Shown here piece by piece: positions 54,301 to 62,860 of a stretch of 64,000 nt of DNA. The position numbers and the translations under genes were made by a program. Every line of letters begins with the position of its first letter. Position 1 is the first letter of the stretch. Source of the stretch: Leptospiraceae bacterium (GTDB lineage: Bacteria; Spirochaetota; Leptospiria; Leptospirales; Leptonemataceae); the NCBI GenBank assembly GCA_002717505.1, contig PBEB01000038.1:1-64000 (forward strand). Reading direction: 5' to 3'. The notes beneath the pieces were generated by a model. It saw nothing but the letters and a program-made list of their open reading frames with translations, ran no database searches and was not told the DNA's origin.

Positions 54301-55860
54301 ATGAGATTTTATTTCTTCATTACCGGTCTGGCCATGGTTATCGTCCCATTGTCGGTTACCGGTAGCCAGAGTCTAATGGCTCTTTCCATCGTCACCGGTG
54401 TTGGCCTTCAGCTCCATAAACAAATTAAAAGGCTTCTCAAATCGCATTCATCGGCAGACCACGATCGTCTGGCCCCAGGCTTTCATAGTCGAACTGGCAC
54501 TCTCATCGGAAAATGGCCTCTATATTCGGGCTGGATTCTATTTGCCTGGCTTTTACTCATTTATGGAATCCGAAGCTTGCAGTATCTGATTTCAGGAAAT
54601 CCACTGTTCCATCCTGCTCCGTATCACAATGAGCTTACAGACTTCTTTCTATTTCTATTCGCCTTTCTGGCCGCCGTCCCCCTGCTAGCAGGTTCGGCTC
54701 TGCGACAGGAGAAAAACAGTCAATCAACCTTTCGATGGCTCTATCTAGTTCTCACCGTGTTCGCTGTCCTGGTCGTTCTTTCTGGATTGGGAGCTGTATT
54801 CTCGGAAGTGAGGTTATCCAAGCTCTTTACTGGACACGGCAGCGAATTTAGCGCCAGCAATCGACCTCAGTTTGTTTTTCGCACGGTGGGAGAGCTGGTA
54901 CTCTATAGACCTATTGGTTTTATGAATACCAGGTTGAGCTACGCGGGGATTCTGATCTTTGCTCTGGCCGTATTGCTCCATAGATTTCATGAATCAGCTC
55001 TGACCCTGAGATCGCCGCACTCCGCAGGCGAAGAGTCTATGGAAATCAAAGAAAAACACATTTCAGGTAATCGGGCTTCTTTGCGGAAATGGGCATTGCT
55101 TCTGACCTGGGCAGGGCTCTGGTTTACCGGGGTTATTCTTCTATTGATGAACGGCTCTCGATCGGGCCAGATAGGGGCTCTAATCTCTCAGCTTTGCATA
55201 CTGGCTTTCTTTTCGCGAAACCTCTGGAGTCCCCTGCTCCCGAAGAAGAAGTCCCTGTGGGCAACTCTGGCCGCCGTTCTGGTATTGGTAATGGGCTCCG
55301 GCTTATACATATATCTGCTGGATTCAGGAACGCATAGGCATACGGATTTCATGCGACCTCTGATCTGGAAGGGATCCTATTCCCTCTTCGCCGAGCATCC
55401 TCTTCTGGGTGTAGGACCAGGAAATTTTACGGATTGGTTTCACAGATGGGTCTCTGAATTCTATCTGGAACATCCCAGAACCATGTATTTTCTGGAAATC
55501 ACTCCAGACAGCCATGCCCATAATGATCTGCTTCATCTTCTGACTCTTGGCGGTCTGCCAGCAGGTATTCTCTTTTTGACGCTGATTCTGTATTCAGTAC
55601 AATCGCTCTTTGATACCATGTCCAGGGGCTGGCATCGCACTGCCCGGAGCCGAACAAAGGAAAACAAAATAGAAGGTTTCGAAGACTACCGGTTTATAGA
55701 CCTGGAGATGGCCTTGCGATCTACTCTGCCAGGCTTTTTTGTGGCCGGCCTTTCCCAGTGTTATTTCCAGGATGATGAGGTAGTGGTTGTGTTCTGGGTC
55801 TTCCTTCTTTCAGCATTGGTCTTGAAGGCTCTTCGCAGTAAGCCTCGCCATCAAGGGTAG
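54301..55860 (+). CDS. O-antigen ligase/polymerase-like membrane protein
   Basis: 519 residues with about 10-12 membrane helices and a Wzy_C/WaaL-type motif: SHAHNDLLHLLTLGGLPAGI, where the histidine is usually important. A large periplasmic loop precedes it (about 380-410). Family members join O-antigen to lipid A core or polymerise surface polysaccharides. It begins 3 bp after tonB, so it is likely in the exb operon. Whether ligase or polymerase cannot be told. Confidence 0.88.
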   Translation: MRFYFFITGLAMVIVPLSVTGSQSLMALSIVTGVGLQLHKQIKRLLKSHSSADHDRLAPGFHSRTGTLIGKWPLYSGWILFAWLLLIYGIRSLQYLISGNPLFHPAPYHNELTDFFLFLFAFLAAVPLLAGSALRQEKNSQSTFRWLYLVLTVFAVLVVLSGLGAVFSEVRLSKLFTGHGSEFSASNRPQFVFRTVGELVLYRPIGFMNTRLSYAGILIFALAVLLHRFHESALTLRSPHSAGEESMEIKEKHISGNRASLRKWALLLTWAGLWFTGVILLLMNGSRSGQIGALISQLCILAFFSRNLWSPLLPKKKSLWATLAAVLVLVMGSGLYIYLLDSGTHRHTDFMRPLIWKGSYSLFAEHPLLGVGPGNFTDWFHRWVSEFYLEHPRTMYFLEITPDSHAHNDLLHLLTLGGLPAGILFLTLILYSVQSLFDTMSRGWHRTARSRTKENKIEGFEDYRFIDLEMALRSTLPGFFVAGLSQCYFQDDEVVVVFWVFLLSALVLKALRSKPRHQG

Positions 55861-56073
55861 ATCCATTCAGGCAGGGGCCAAAAACGATGGGTTATACTGC
55901 CTACTGTGAGTAGTGAATCCAGGGAGTGGTCCATTGCACCGGGGCCCACCACGGATCATTACAGGCCCTGGCATTCGAGCCCGCCGGTGATGATTGCAGG
56001 GCCTTTCTATCGGGTCCGCCACCACATTCGCCGAGCCAGGGACCGAGAACGTGGAGCGGACATGCCCATTTCC

Positions 56074-56853
56074 CTAAAACCTGGTGGGAAATCGATTCAA
56101 TCCGCAATCCGCGGATGGGTTCACAGCGCCAAAATCGATGATCATTGCTTCTGGAGCGGCACCGGCCTTGCGAGCGTTGATGATCAATCTTCCCGGAATG
56201 GCCGGGCTTTTGGATCGGAGGCCCTGCAGATCCAGCTGGATCTTTTCCGAAGTCTGTTCGCTGGCATACTGGATTTGCTCCAGGTAACCCGATACGAATT
56301 TATACTCTACCTGCTGGCCTGGATTGTTAACCAGAACGGATACACTACCATCCTGGTTTTCAGACCATTTTCCCTTTGCGAGAACGTTCTCAGGAAGTCC
56401 TGCAAAGAGCAATTCCTGAAAGAAAATGAAAGGCAGTCGAATGGAGTTCTGACCCATTCCCTGTACCATAAGGTTTTCTACGGGGATGGTTTCCATTCGC
56501 TCCATCTTTACATTCTTTACGTAGGCCTGTCCTTCCAGAATACTCAACTGGCTCAAAGTGATTCCAATGTAGGGCACTCGAAATTCCAGATGCAGTCTGC
56601 GATTCTGAGGATCACTTCTTACTTCACCCACTGCAGACTGAGATCCTTCGGAGTTGCGAATACTGATATTGAAGCCAGCCAGAAAGCAACTACCGGGCTT
56701 ATAATTCTCAACGATTCGTTCTTTCTTGGCCTTTAACCCTGGAGGCAATTCAGGTTCAGGAGTAACATCGACGGTCTTGCAGAAGCCAAGACAGCTAACC
56801 GTTGTCAAGACTGTCAGAAGTATTACGTTCGGATGGATATTTCTAAAGTTCAT
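56074..56853 (-). CDS. LolA/LolB-like lipoprotein
   Basis: About 259 residues from ATG 56853 (MNFRNIHPNV). The signal peptide ends in a weak lipobox (SCLGFC). The mature part is a beta-rich domain reminiscent of LolA/LolB or DUF4292 (LHLEFRVPYIGITLSQLSILEG, VSVLVNNPGQQVEYKFVSGYLEQIQY). It may carry lipoproteins or lipids in the periplasm. Identification rests on fold-like patterns only. It is convergent with the O-antigen ligase-like gene; 214 bp between them holds nothing distinct. Confidence 0.65.
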   Translation of the reverse strand: MNFRNIHPNVILLTVLTTVSCLGFCKTVDVTPEPELPPGLKAKKERIVENYKPGSCFLAGFNISIRNSEGSQSAVGEVRSDPQNRRLHLEFRVPYIGITLSQLSILEGQAYVKNVKMERMETIPVENLMVQGMGQNSIRLPFIFFQELLFAGLPENVLAKGKWSENQDGSVSVLVNNPGQQVEYKFVSGYLEQIQYASEQTSEKIQLDLQGLRSKSPAIPGRLIINARKAGAAPEAMIIDFGAVNPSADCGLNRFPTRF

Positions 56854-56942
56854 TTTCTTCCTTTTGCGCATTTTGCTCTTTCTATCTTTTTTCGGGGGCT
56901 TTCCCGATTTTCTGATTATTGGTTCTCTCTTTTTAATATAAC

Positions 56943-57135
56943 GTTTCGCTGCTCGGATTAACTTATCGATTTCGGCACTACATCAACGGATTTTTCCAAT
57001 TCCTGCAACCTTTTGCTTCCTGGACTGGATCCCCGGTTTCGCTGCTCGCATTCGACTGTCGGTTTCCGGAATGCCTCAATGGTCCTCTCGAGTTTCTGTA
57101 ATCGTTCCGCTTGCCCGCGAATTCCTTTGTATGCT
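56943..57135. repeat. Degenerate duplication, two 93-bp units
   Basis: GTTTCGCTGCTCG recurs at 56943 and 57036, followed by ATT-ACT-TCG-TTTC-like segments in both units and a C/T-rich end (TCCTGCAACC versus TCTGTAATCG). Identity is partial. The array fills most of the 341-bp gap between the LolA-like and TPR genes. No gene is supported in this gap. Confidence 0.5.
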
Positions 57136-57194
57136 ATAAAATCTAAAAAGGCTCAAATCCAAAATGCTTCCGTAGCATTGGTGACGCCCTTCCA

Positions 57195-59300
57195 TCACTG
57201 GGCCCTACCTTGTATGGAAGCAAGTATCATAAAGCCCCTGGAGTCCGGATCGGTGCTTCCATAAAACGTCCTGAAAAGACCGTTTGTACCCCTGAGTTCT
57301 TGCATCTTTTTTTGAATGCTCTTTTCCCAGCTTGCGGGCCTCTGAGCCGGACCCACGTTTAAGCGAAGCGCTTCTTTGTAAGATTCTAAAGCTCGCAATG
57401 GCATATTCAGTTTGTGGTAAACATCGCCAAGATGTTCATAGATTTCCGGACTGGGACTGCTCTCATTTTTCATCAGTGTTGCTGCCATTTCCAGATGAAA
57501 GCGAGCCAGATTGTACTCCCCGGTCTGATAGTACACCCAGCCCAGACTATCCCGGTAAGCCGCATTGGAAGGTTCTTGCTGCACTGCCTGCTCGATCAAT
57601 GAGCGAGCCTTATCGAGGTTTTTTCCCTGTCTGGCATAGAGATAACCCAGCGAATTCTGGGCTGGTGCAAAATTGGAGTTGGCATTCAGCACTTCCAGAT
57701 ACCCTTTCTCCGCGCGATCCAGCTCGCCCTCTTCAGATAAAAGTACAGATTCCAGAAACAGATAGTCCAGACGATTAGGAGCCAGCTCTCTTGCGCGGTT
57801 CATATGCTTCAGGGCCGAATTCCAATCCTGCTCTCTCCACTCCACAAGCCCCAGCACCATATAGGTTTCATGTCGTTCAGGAGTCTTTTTCAGCTGCTCG
57901 GTCAATAACCTCTTCGCATCTTCGTGTCGACCAATCTCTTCATGCGAATAGAGCCTGGCCAGGTTTTCTACAGCCACCACTCTCTGCAGCCCCTGGTCCC
58001 ATTGTCCGTCCCGATCTCCAATTTCAATTGTACGTTCCGCTTCGATCAAAGCACGATGTGGATGGCCTGAATCCTGGAGATGAATCCAGCTAAGTCGATG
58101 AATATGAAACTGCGAAATGTCTGCATCCGGCCTCGCTTCCTTGAAACTACGGGCCCTTTGAATCACCTTCCAGCCAGTGTCCGGTTCATGCAAACGAGCG
58201 GCCAGTTCACTCACTGCAATCAGTTCTGAAGAGTAAGCATCAAAGGCTTCCTGTTGCTTTAAAGCATAAAGCAGGGCCACTCTGGCCGGTAGATGTTCGG
58301 GATGCTTTTTTACAAATTGAAGCAATGGAGCATAGGAAGCCGGCGGCTGATTCGTAAGCAACAACCAGTACTGCTCGGCCAGAGGATTGGAGTCCTTGCA
58401 TCGGGAGAAGTAAGTAATGGCCCGTGGGTCAAATCGCATCATGAAGATTTGCCCCAGAATAAAGTCCAGGCGAGCGGTATCTACCCCTGCCTCTTTCAAT
58501 TGATCCCGAGGCATTCGATCCAGCTTCAATAGATGTGGTAAAGAACGATTGTACTTTCCGTTCTCGAAATAGACTCCTGCACCAAGCAAGTAGCGACCGC
58601 CCACGCTTTCTGGATGATATTCCAGAAACCTCATAGCATAGAGAGATGCCAGATCAGCGTTCTTCTTACCCACATAGTACACCGCCAGTTTCCAGAGGGA
58701 ATTTGAGCGATAGTACCCGCTGCGATAATCCCCGGGAGGCGATACATGAAGCACCCGGGTATAATAGTTCATGCTTTTTTCTTCGGCGCCGGCCACCCGA
58801 AAGAGTTCCGCTGCATGGTAATTCAATTCAACGTTGGCCGGGAACCTGGTGAGAGCTTTCAGAGTCAATTCCAGGGAGCGCTCCTGCTTTCCCAGATCCG
58901 CCAGAAGCAGAAGGCCATCCATCAGGTCCGCCTCAGTGGTAGGTTCCTCCAGAGCCAGTTCTACCTGAGCCGCGGCCTGCTCCGTTCTCTTGAGCTGGAA
59001 CAGGACCTCGCCATATTGCAATCTTACGAAATCCAGATCTTCCGGTTTGCTGGAATCCGAAATGTCCTTTCGGGCCTGAAGGTACTTTTCAAAGAAATCG
59101 GCCGCAATGGGATACTGCTCCCTGGTTTGAGCCGCGAAGGCCTTCTGTAAGAGCAGTTCAAACCCTGGCGGCTCTGGTTTCGCTTCTGCAGGCATTGGAC
59201 TGCCCGGCAAGGTTGCGGAATAACCCAGGCTGAAAACAGAAAGAAATAGAACAATGAACCGACGACGCAGGCCGGACGAAGCAGTATAAGCTGTCCACAT
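57195..59300 (-). CDS. Exported TPR-repeat protein
   Basis: 701 residues. Signal peptide (IVLFLSVFSLGYSATLPGS) followed by about ten TPRs: for example AFAAQTREQYPIAADFFEKYL near the start and NFAPAQNSLGYLYARQGKNLDKA, AAYRDSLGWVYYQTGEYNLA near the end. These provide a solenoid for protein interactions, in the periplasm or secreted. No enzymatic domain is seen. Divergent from the next gene by 80 bp. Confidence 0.85.
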   Translation of the reverse strand: MWTAYTASSGLRRRFIVLFLSVFSLGYSATLPGSPMPAEAKPEPPGFELLLQKAFAAQTREQYPIAADFFEKYLQARKDISDSSKPEDLDFVRLQYGEVLFQLKRTEQAAAQVELALEEPTTEADLMDGLLLLADLGKQERSLELTLKALTRFPANVELNYHAAELFRVAGAEEKSMNYYTRVLHVSPPGDYRSGYYRSNSLWKLAVYYVGKKNADLASLYAMRFLEYHPESVGGRYLLGAGVYFENGKYNRSLPHLLKLDRMPRDQLKEAGVDTARLDFILGQIFMMRFDPRAITYFSRCKDSNPLAEQYWLLLTNQPPASYAPLLQFVKKHPEHLPARVALLYALKQQEAFDAYSSELIAVSELAARLHEPDTGWKVIQRARSFKEARPDADISQFHIHRLSWIHLQDSGHPHRALIEAERTIEIGDRDGQWDQGLQRVVAVENLARLYSHEEIGRHEDAKRLLTEQLKKTPERHETYMVLGLVEWREQDWNSALKHMNRARELAPNRLDYLFLESVLLSEEGELDRAEKGYLEVLNANSNFAPAQNSLGYLYARQGKNLDKARSLIEQAVQQEPSNAAYRDSLGWVYYQTGEYNLARFHLEMAATLMKNESSPSPEIYEHLGDVYHKLNMPLRALESYKEALRLNVGPAQRPASWEKSIQKKMQELRGTNGLFRTFYGSTDPDSRGFMILASIQGRAQ

Positions 59301-59384
59301 GGATGGGTTAAGTTTTGGAATCGGAAACCTCAGTTCCAGATTTTTTTGGCTGGCCAGGAGGCTTTTTTCCTGTGATCTGGGGTG

Positions 59385-60605
59385 ATGATTCGGCTGATCC
59401 TGAGACAGATGAGCAAGTACCGTTGGCCTATTCTGGGTCTGGTCCTTATCTGGCTGGGTGCAGGATACTGGCTGATGAACAATCGGTACAACCTGGTTTC
59501 TTTTCTTTCCGCAATAAGCACGGATTTTCCTGATCCAGGCAGGCAGGACTCATCCCATGCCTATTTTCAGTACGTTAAACCTGCGCTGGATTCCGTGGAA
59601 GATGAGGGCATACGTCTGGACCTGATGAAGCGGGCCTGTCCGGAAAGAAGCGAAAGACCTTTCTTTGAAGTCAACCTTGCTCGAAACCACTGGCTGGACA
59701 AAATTCAGAACTGGAACATCGCTTCGCCCGGGGAGAGTCCCCGGGTGGTGGAACCAGAAGGATACTGGAAGGAAAACAAAGAGCTTGTTCTGGAATCCTT
59801 GCAAGAATTGATTCATGCAACCTACTATGCTTACGAGGTCTCTGGCGAGGACCGAGGTCTGCCGGGTCAGGAAACCATTCTATTGCCGGCCTTAATTACC
59901 AGGTTTGCCGAAGCTCTCTGCATGCCCTTGATGGGACGTCTTTCCTGGGGGGACTACGTGGAGTTCCAGGAGCAAAGGGCCTATCTGGAAATGGAAGAAG
60001 GAGAACCGGAATACTTCAAATATAGACTGCCAGCAGAAAGAGATTTACTGACGCTCGGTAGTCTACGCAACTCTCGCAATTACCAGGAAGCCTTACTTCA
60101 ATACCTGGGCGGAGGGGCTCCCAGTCCTTTTTCACCAGAAGGATGCAACACCCGATCCCTGGTTTGTCTGGCTCCCAGAGAAGCATTTCAGGTCTACAAT
60201 AAGCTAATCTTCGCAGCACCAGAGGAAAGACTGCCCTATCTCTATCTGGAGCAGGGTCAGGTTCTGGGCTGGTTGGCACGAAAGGGAGATCATAGCCTGG
60301 AAGAACCCTATTCTCTGGCTCTGGACACCCTCAGCGGTGCGGCCGCCCATCGATCCCTGGAGCGAATCGCCCGGGTGGAAATGACCAGGATCTATCTTCA
60401 AAAAGAACTCTATGAAGAAGCTCGCGCCGAACTGAGACAGATTTCATTGATTGTAAATATCGATGCTCCTGAAGCCGCCGAAGCAAGGGAACTGGCTCGC
60501 AAGACGCTGAGCGCCCAGGGTCTGCATAAAGAGGCGGATTGTTTCTCGGAGATTCTTGGCACCATTCGTCCCCATTGTCAGAACCGGCTGGAGTATCTTC
60601 GCTAG
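59385..60605 (+). CDS. Membrane-anchored protein of unknown function
   Basis: About 406 residues from ATG 59385 (GTG 59382 also possible). One N-terminal membrane helix (WPILGLVLIWLGAGYWL); the rest is probably periplasmic and helical, with a TPR-like end (RSLERIARVEMTRIYLQKEL, EARAELRQISLIVN). No enzyme motif is visible. It is co-directional with and two bases from the cysteine desulfurase start, so the two are a likely operon. Function unknown. Confidence 0.65.
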   Translation: MIRLILRQMSKYRWPILGLVLIWLGAGYWLMNNRYNLVSFLSAISTDFPDPGRQDSSHAYFQYVKPALDSVEDEGIRLDLMKRACPERSERPFFEVNLARNHWLDKIQNWNIASPGESPRVVEPEGYWKENKELVLESLQELIHATYYAYEVSGEDRGLPGQETILLPALITRFAEALCMPLMGRLSWGDYVEFQEQRAYLEMEEGEPEYFKYRLPAERDLLTLGSLRNSRNYQEALLQYLGGGAPSPFSPEGCNTRSLVCLAPREAFQVYNKLIFAAPEERLPYLYLEQGQVLGWLARKGDHSLEEPYSLALDTLSGAAAHRSLERIARVEMTRIYLQKELYEEARAELRQISLIVNIDAPEAAEARELARKTLSAQGLHKEADCFSEILGTIRPHCQNRLEYLR

Positions 60606-60607
60606 AC

Positions 60608-61756
60608 ATGATTTACCTGGATTATAATGCTACTCATCCTCCCATTTCCGAGATCTTTGAGCGGAACTGGAAGAGGTACCAGGAGAATCCGGCCAATCCC
60701 AGCGGGATCTCGGCGGCTTCCCAGAAGAATCAATCGTTCATAGATAAAAAGCGAAAATCCATGGCAGATGCACTGAATCTGCCATCGGCCTCAGTGCGCT
60801 TCGCCAGCACCGGCACCGAGGCAACCTACTGGCTGGTTCGCAGCTTCGCTTCTCGGGGCGGAAAACGGTGTATCCTTTCTTCCTGCGAACATGATGCCAT
60901 GATCGCTGCCTGCAGGGATGTTGGCCTGAAGATTGACTTTCTTCCTCTGGATAAGTCCGGCCTTACAAAACCCATAGACCTGGAAAACCTATTGAGCCAG
61001 GCCGATGTTCAACCGGAGCATTTCGCTTTCGTAAGCGTCATTCATGCATCCAATGAAACAGGTGTGATTCAGCCAGTAGAAGAACTGTCTGAGATTGCTA
61101 GAAGCTACGGGATTCCCTTTCTCTCGGACACCATTCAAAGCGCGGGAAAGCTTACGATACCTGCGAAGGCGCTGGATGGATTTCTGATAAACGGTCATAA
61201 GCTGGGTGCAGGTGCTGGGGGCTCGGCCACGGTAGTCGCGCCAGAATTTCAGGAATCCATAGTTCCTCTTTATCGAGGAGGATTACAGGAGGACGAAACC
61301 AGGGCTGGCACGGAAAACCTGATGGCCATTGGTTGTCTGTCAGATGCCTTTCTTTTGCAGCAAACAGAGATGGAGAGCAAACATGAGAGGCTGGGCAAAC
61401 TGCATGCTGAATTAGAAGAATTCCTGGCACGGCGTGGAGTAGTCATCGCCGGACAGAATAGTCCAAGGCTATCCAACACAACCTATGCCATTTTTTCAAG
61501 CATCGAACATATGGACTTTCTCTTGATGGGTCTGGACCAGGCTGGAGTAGTATGCTCCACAGGTAGCTCCTGCAAATCCCGAACAAGACAGCCCTCCCGA
61601 GTATTAAGAAGCATGGGCTACTCGGAAAAAGAGAGTATGCAGGCACTTAGATTCTCCAGCGGTTTGAGCTCCAGCGAAGAAGACCTCCAGGCCTTAATGA
61701 GTGCACTGGAACCAATTCTAAAAAGACTGATGCCGGAAGCTAGCGCGGCCGGCTAA
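60608..61756 (+). CDS. Cysteine desulfurase (IscS/NifS family)
   Basis: 382 residues from ATG 60608; an upstream in-frame extension to 60539 lies within the previous gene. Class V aminotransferase features: MIYLDYNATHPP at the N-terminus, SSCEHDAM (His95), SDTIQSAGKL (Asp and Gln), NGHKLGAGAGGSA with the PLP lysine at 198, and CSTGSSCKS with the active cysteine at 322. It releases sulfur from cysteine for iron-sulfur clusters, thiamine or tRNA. Subgroup not settled. No iscU or iscR neighbour. Confidence 0.94.
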   Translation: MIYLDYNATHPPISEIFERNWKRYQENPANPSGISAASQKNQSFIDKKRKSMADALNLPSASVRFASTGTEATYWLVRSFASRGGKRCILSSCEHDAMIAACRDVGLKIDFLPLDKSGLTKPIDLENLLSQADVQPEHFAFVSVIHASNETGVIQPVEELSEIARSYGIPFLSDTIQSAGKLTIPAKALDGFLINGHKLGAGAGGSATVVAPEFQESIVPLYRGGLQEDETRAGTENLMAIGCLSDAFLLQQTEMESKHERLGKLHAELEEFLARRGVVIAGQNSPRLSNTTYAIFSSIEHMDFLLMGLDQAGVVCSTGSSCKSRTRQPSRVLRSMGYSEKESMQALRFSSGLSSSEEDLQALMSALEPILKRLMPEASAAG

Positions 61757-61774
61757 AGCCAAGGTGCTCCGACA

Positions 61775-61879
61775 CTAGCAGCGCCCCTTCAAGCAGTCAC
61801 AGTCCAGAACTAGCAGCGCCGTTTGAAGCAATCACAATCCAGAGCTAGCAGCGCCGTTTGAAGCAATCACGATCCAGAG
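61775..61879. repeat. Three tandem copies of a 35-bp repeat
   Basis: Units start at 61775, 61810 and 61845; each begins CTAGCAGCGCCGTTTGAAGC (the first is CCCCTTCAAGC). They continue to ATCACAATCCAGAG, with single-base changes between copies. They occupy the gap just after the cysteine desulfurase stop and before a terminator. No spacers, so not CRISPR. A related core (CAAT-CA-T-CCAG-GCTAG) may be shared with the array near 49.6 kb. Confidence 0.88.
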
Positions 61880-61907
61880 CCGACGCATCCTCCGGAACAA
61901 AAATAAG

Positions 61908-61931
61908 AAAGCCCGGATTTCTCCGGGCTTT
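61908..61931 (-). terminator. Intrinsic terminator for the minus-strand lipoprotein gene
   Basis: AAAGCCCGGA pairs perfectly with TCCGGGCTTT over a 4-base loop. On the minus strand the stem is followed by CTTATTTTTG, a T-rich end typical of an intrinsic terminator. It may also stop the plus-strand cysteine desulfurase transcript. Confidence 0.8.
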
Positions 61932-62017
61932 CGGGCCAGGCCATTGCGATGATTGACTTTATGGCCGGCTCAGGGATTACATCGGCTTCGAAGTGTTCCC
62001 TGAAATTTCCTGATCGA

Positions 62018-62755
62018 TTACTCCTGGGGAGCCTCTTCTGCAGGCGCAGGGGCAGGAGTATCTTCGTAGCAATTGCCCGCCTTTCGCATCTCGTTGTAAG
62101 CTGGAATGCCAGTTTTTAGAAAGGCATCTTTATCGAAATTGTCGTTCGTATCCACCGTGATTCGCTCGCGCATTTCTTCGCGGATGGCTTCTGACTCTCT
62201 TTCCATGATCTCTTGTTTCAGAGTGGCCTCAGCGTAGGACAGACAATCATCCAGAGTCATTGAAGCGGCCTGAGCTCCGTACTGAGTACGGATTTGCTGA
62301 CATCTTTCTTCTTTTTGAGCTTCTGTGATCTTGATCTGGGCTTCGATCTTATCCATCATGTAAAGACGGCTCAGGGTTTCCAGTCTTACCTGTTCCAGTA
62401 CTTCCTTTACCATCGGTCGATCGGTGAAGCCTTCTTCCATGGCTCTTTGCTCGATGATTCGCATTTCCCTGTATTGCTTGTAGTTGAATTCCGGATTCAG
62501 CAGAAGCAATGCCTGACGGAATTCGGGACGAGTTCTCTGAATATCATCCGGGTTACAGATGAATTTGATCAGTGTTTTCTTCTCTGCGTTGGCCATACGT
62601 GCTGTTTTTTCCACGTAGCCTTCATAGTAACGCTCGTACTCTTTTGTAGTGATGGTATGATTTCCGATGGTTTCGATTTTTTCTCCATCTTTGCAGGCGC
62701 TGAATGAGATCAGGATCGCTGCGGTAATGGAAATGAACTGAAATTGCCTTTTCAT
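62018..62755 (-). CDS. Lipoprotein with SurA-N-like helical domain, no PPIase
   Basis: About 245 residues from ATG 62755 with AGGAG eight bases upstream (a TTG one codon earlier also possible). Signal peptide and lipobox (LISFSAC). The body is helical with GNHTITTKEYERYYEG and EGFTDRPMVKEVLEQVRLETLSRLYM, which resemble the N-terminal chaperone part of SurA/PpiC proteins. The parvulin domain is absent. A Glu/Ala/Pro-rich tail ends the chain. It lies 105 bp downstream of mfd on the same strand. Role inferred: periplasmic chaperone-like. Confidence 0.72.
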   Translation of the reverse strand: MKRQFQFISITAAILISFSACKDGEKIETIGNHTITTKEYERYYEGYVEKTARMANAEKKTLIKFICNPDDIQRTRPEFRQALLLLNPEFNYKQYREMRIIEQRAMEEGFTDRPMVKEVLEQVRLETLSRLYMMDKIEAQIKITEAQKEERCQQIRTQYGAQAASMTLDDCLSYAEATLKQEIMERESEAIREEMRERITVDTNDNFDKDAFLKTGIPAYNEMRKAGNCYEDTPAPAPAEEAPQE

Positions 62756-62860
62756 CAAGATTTCTCCTGCTATTGCAAATGAAAGATTGCCTAGATTTTA
62801 TGCACCGGACGGCCGGTTCTCAGTCATGGCATGACATCCGGCCCCGGACGGCAAGCGAAA

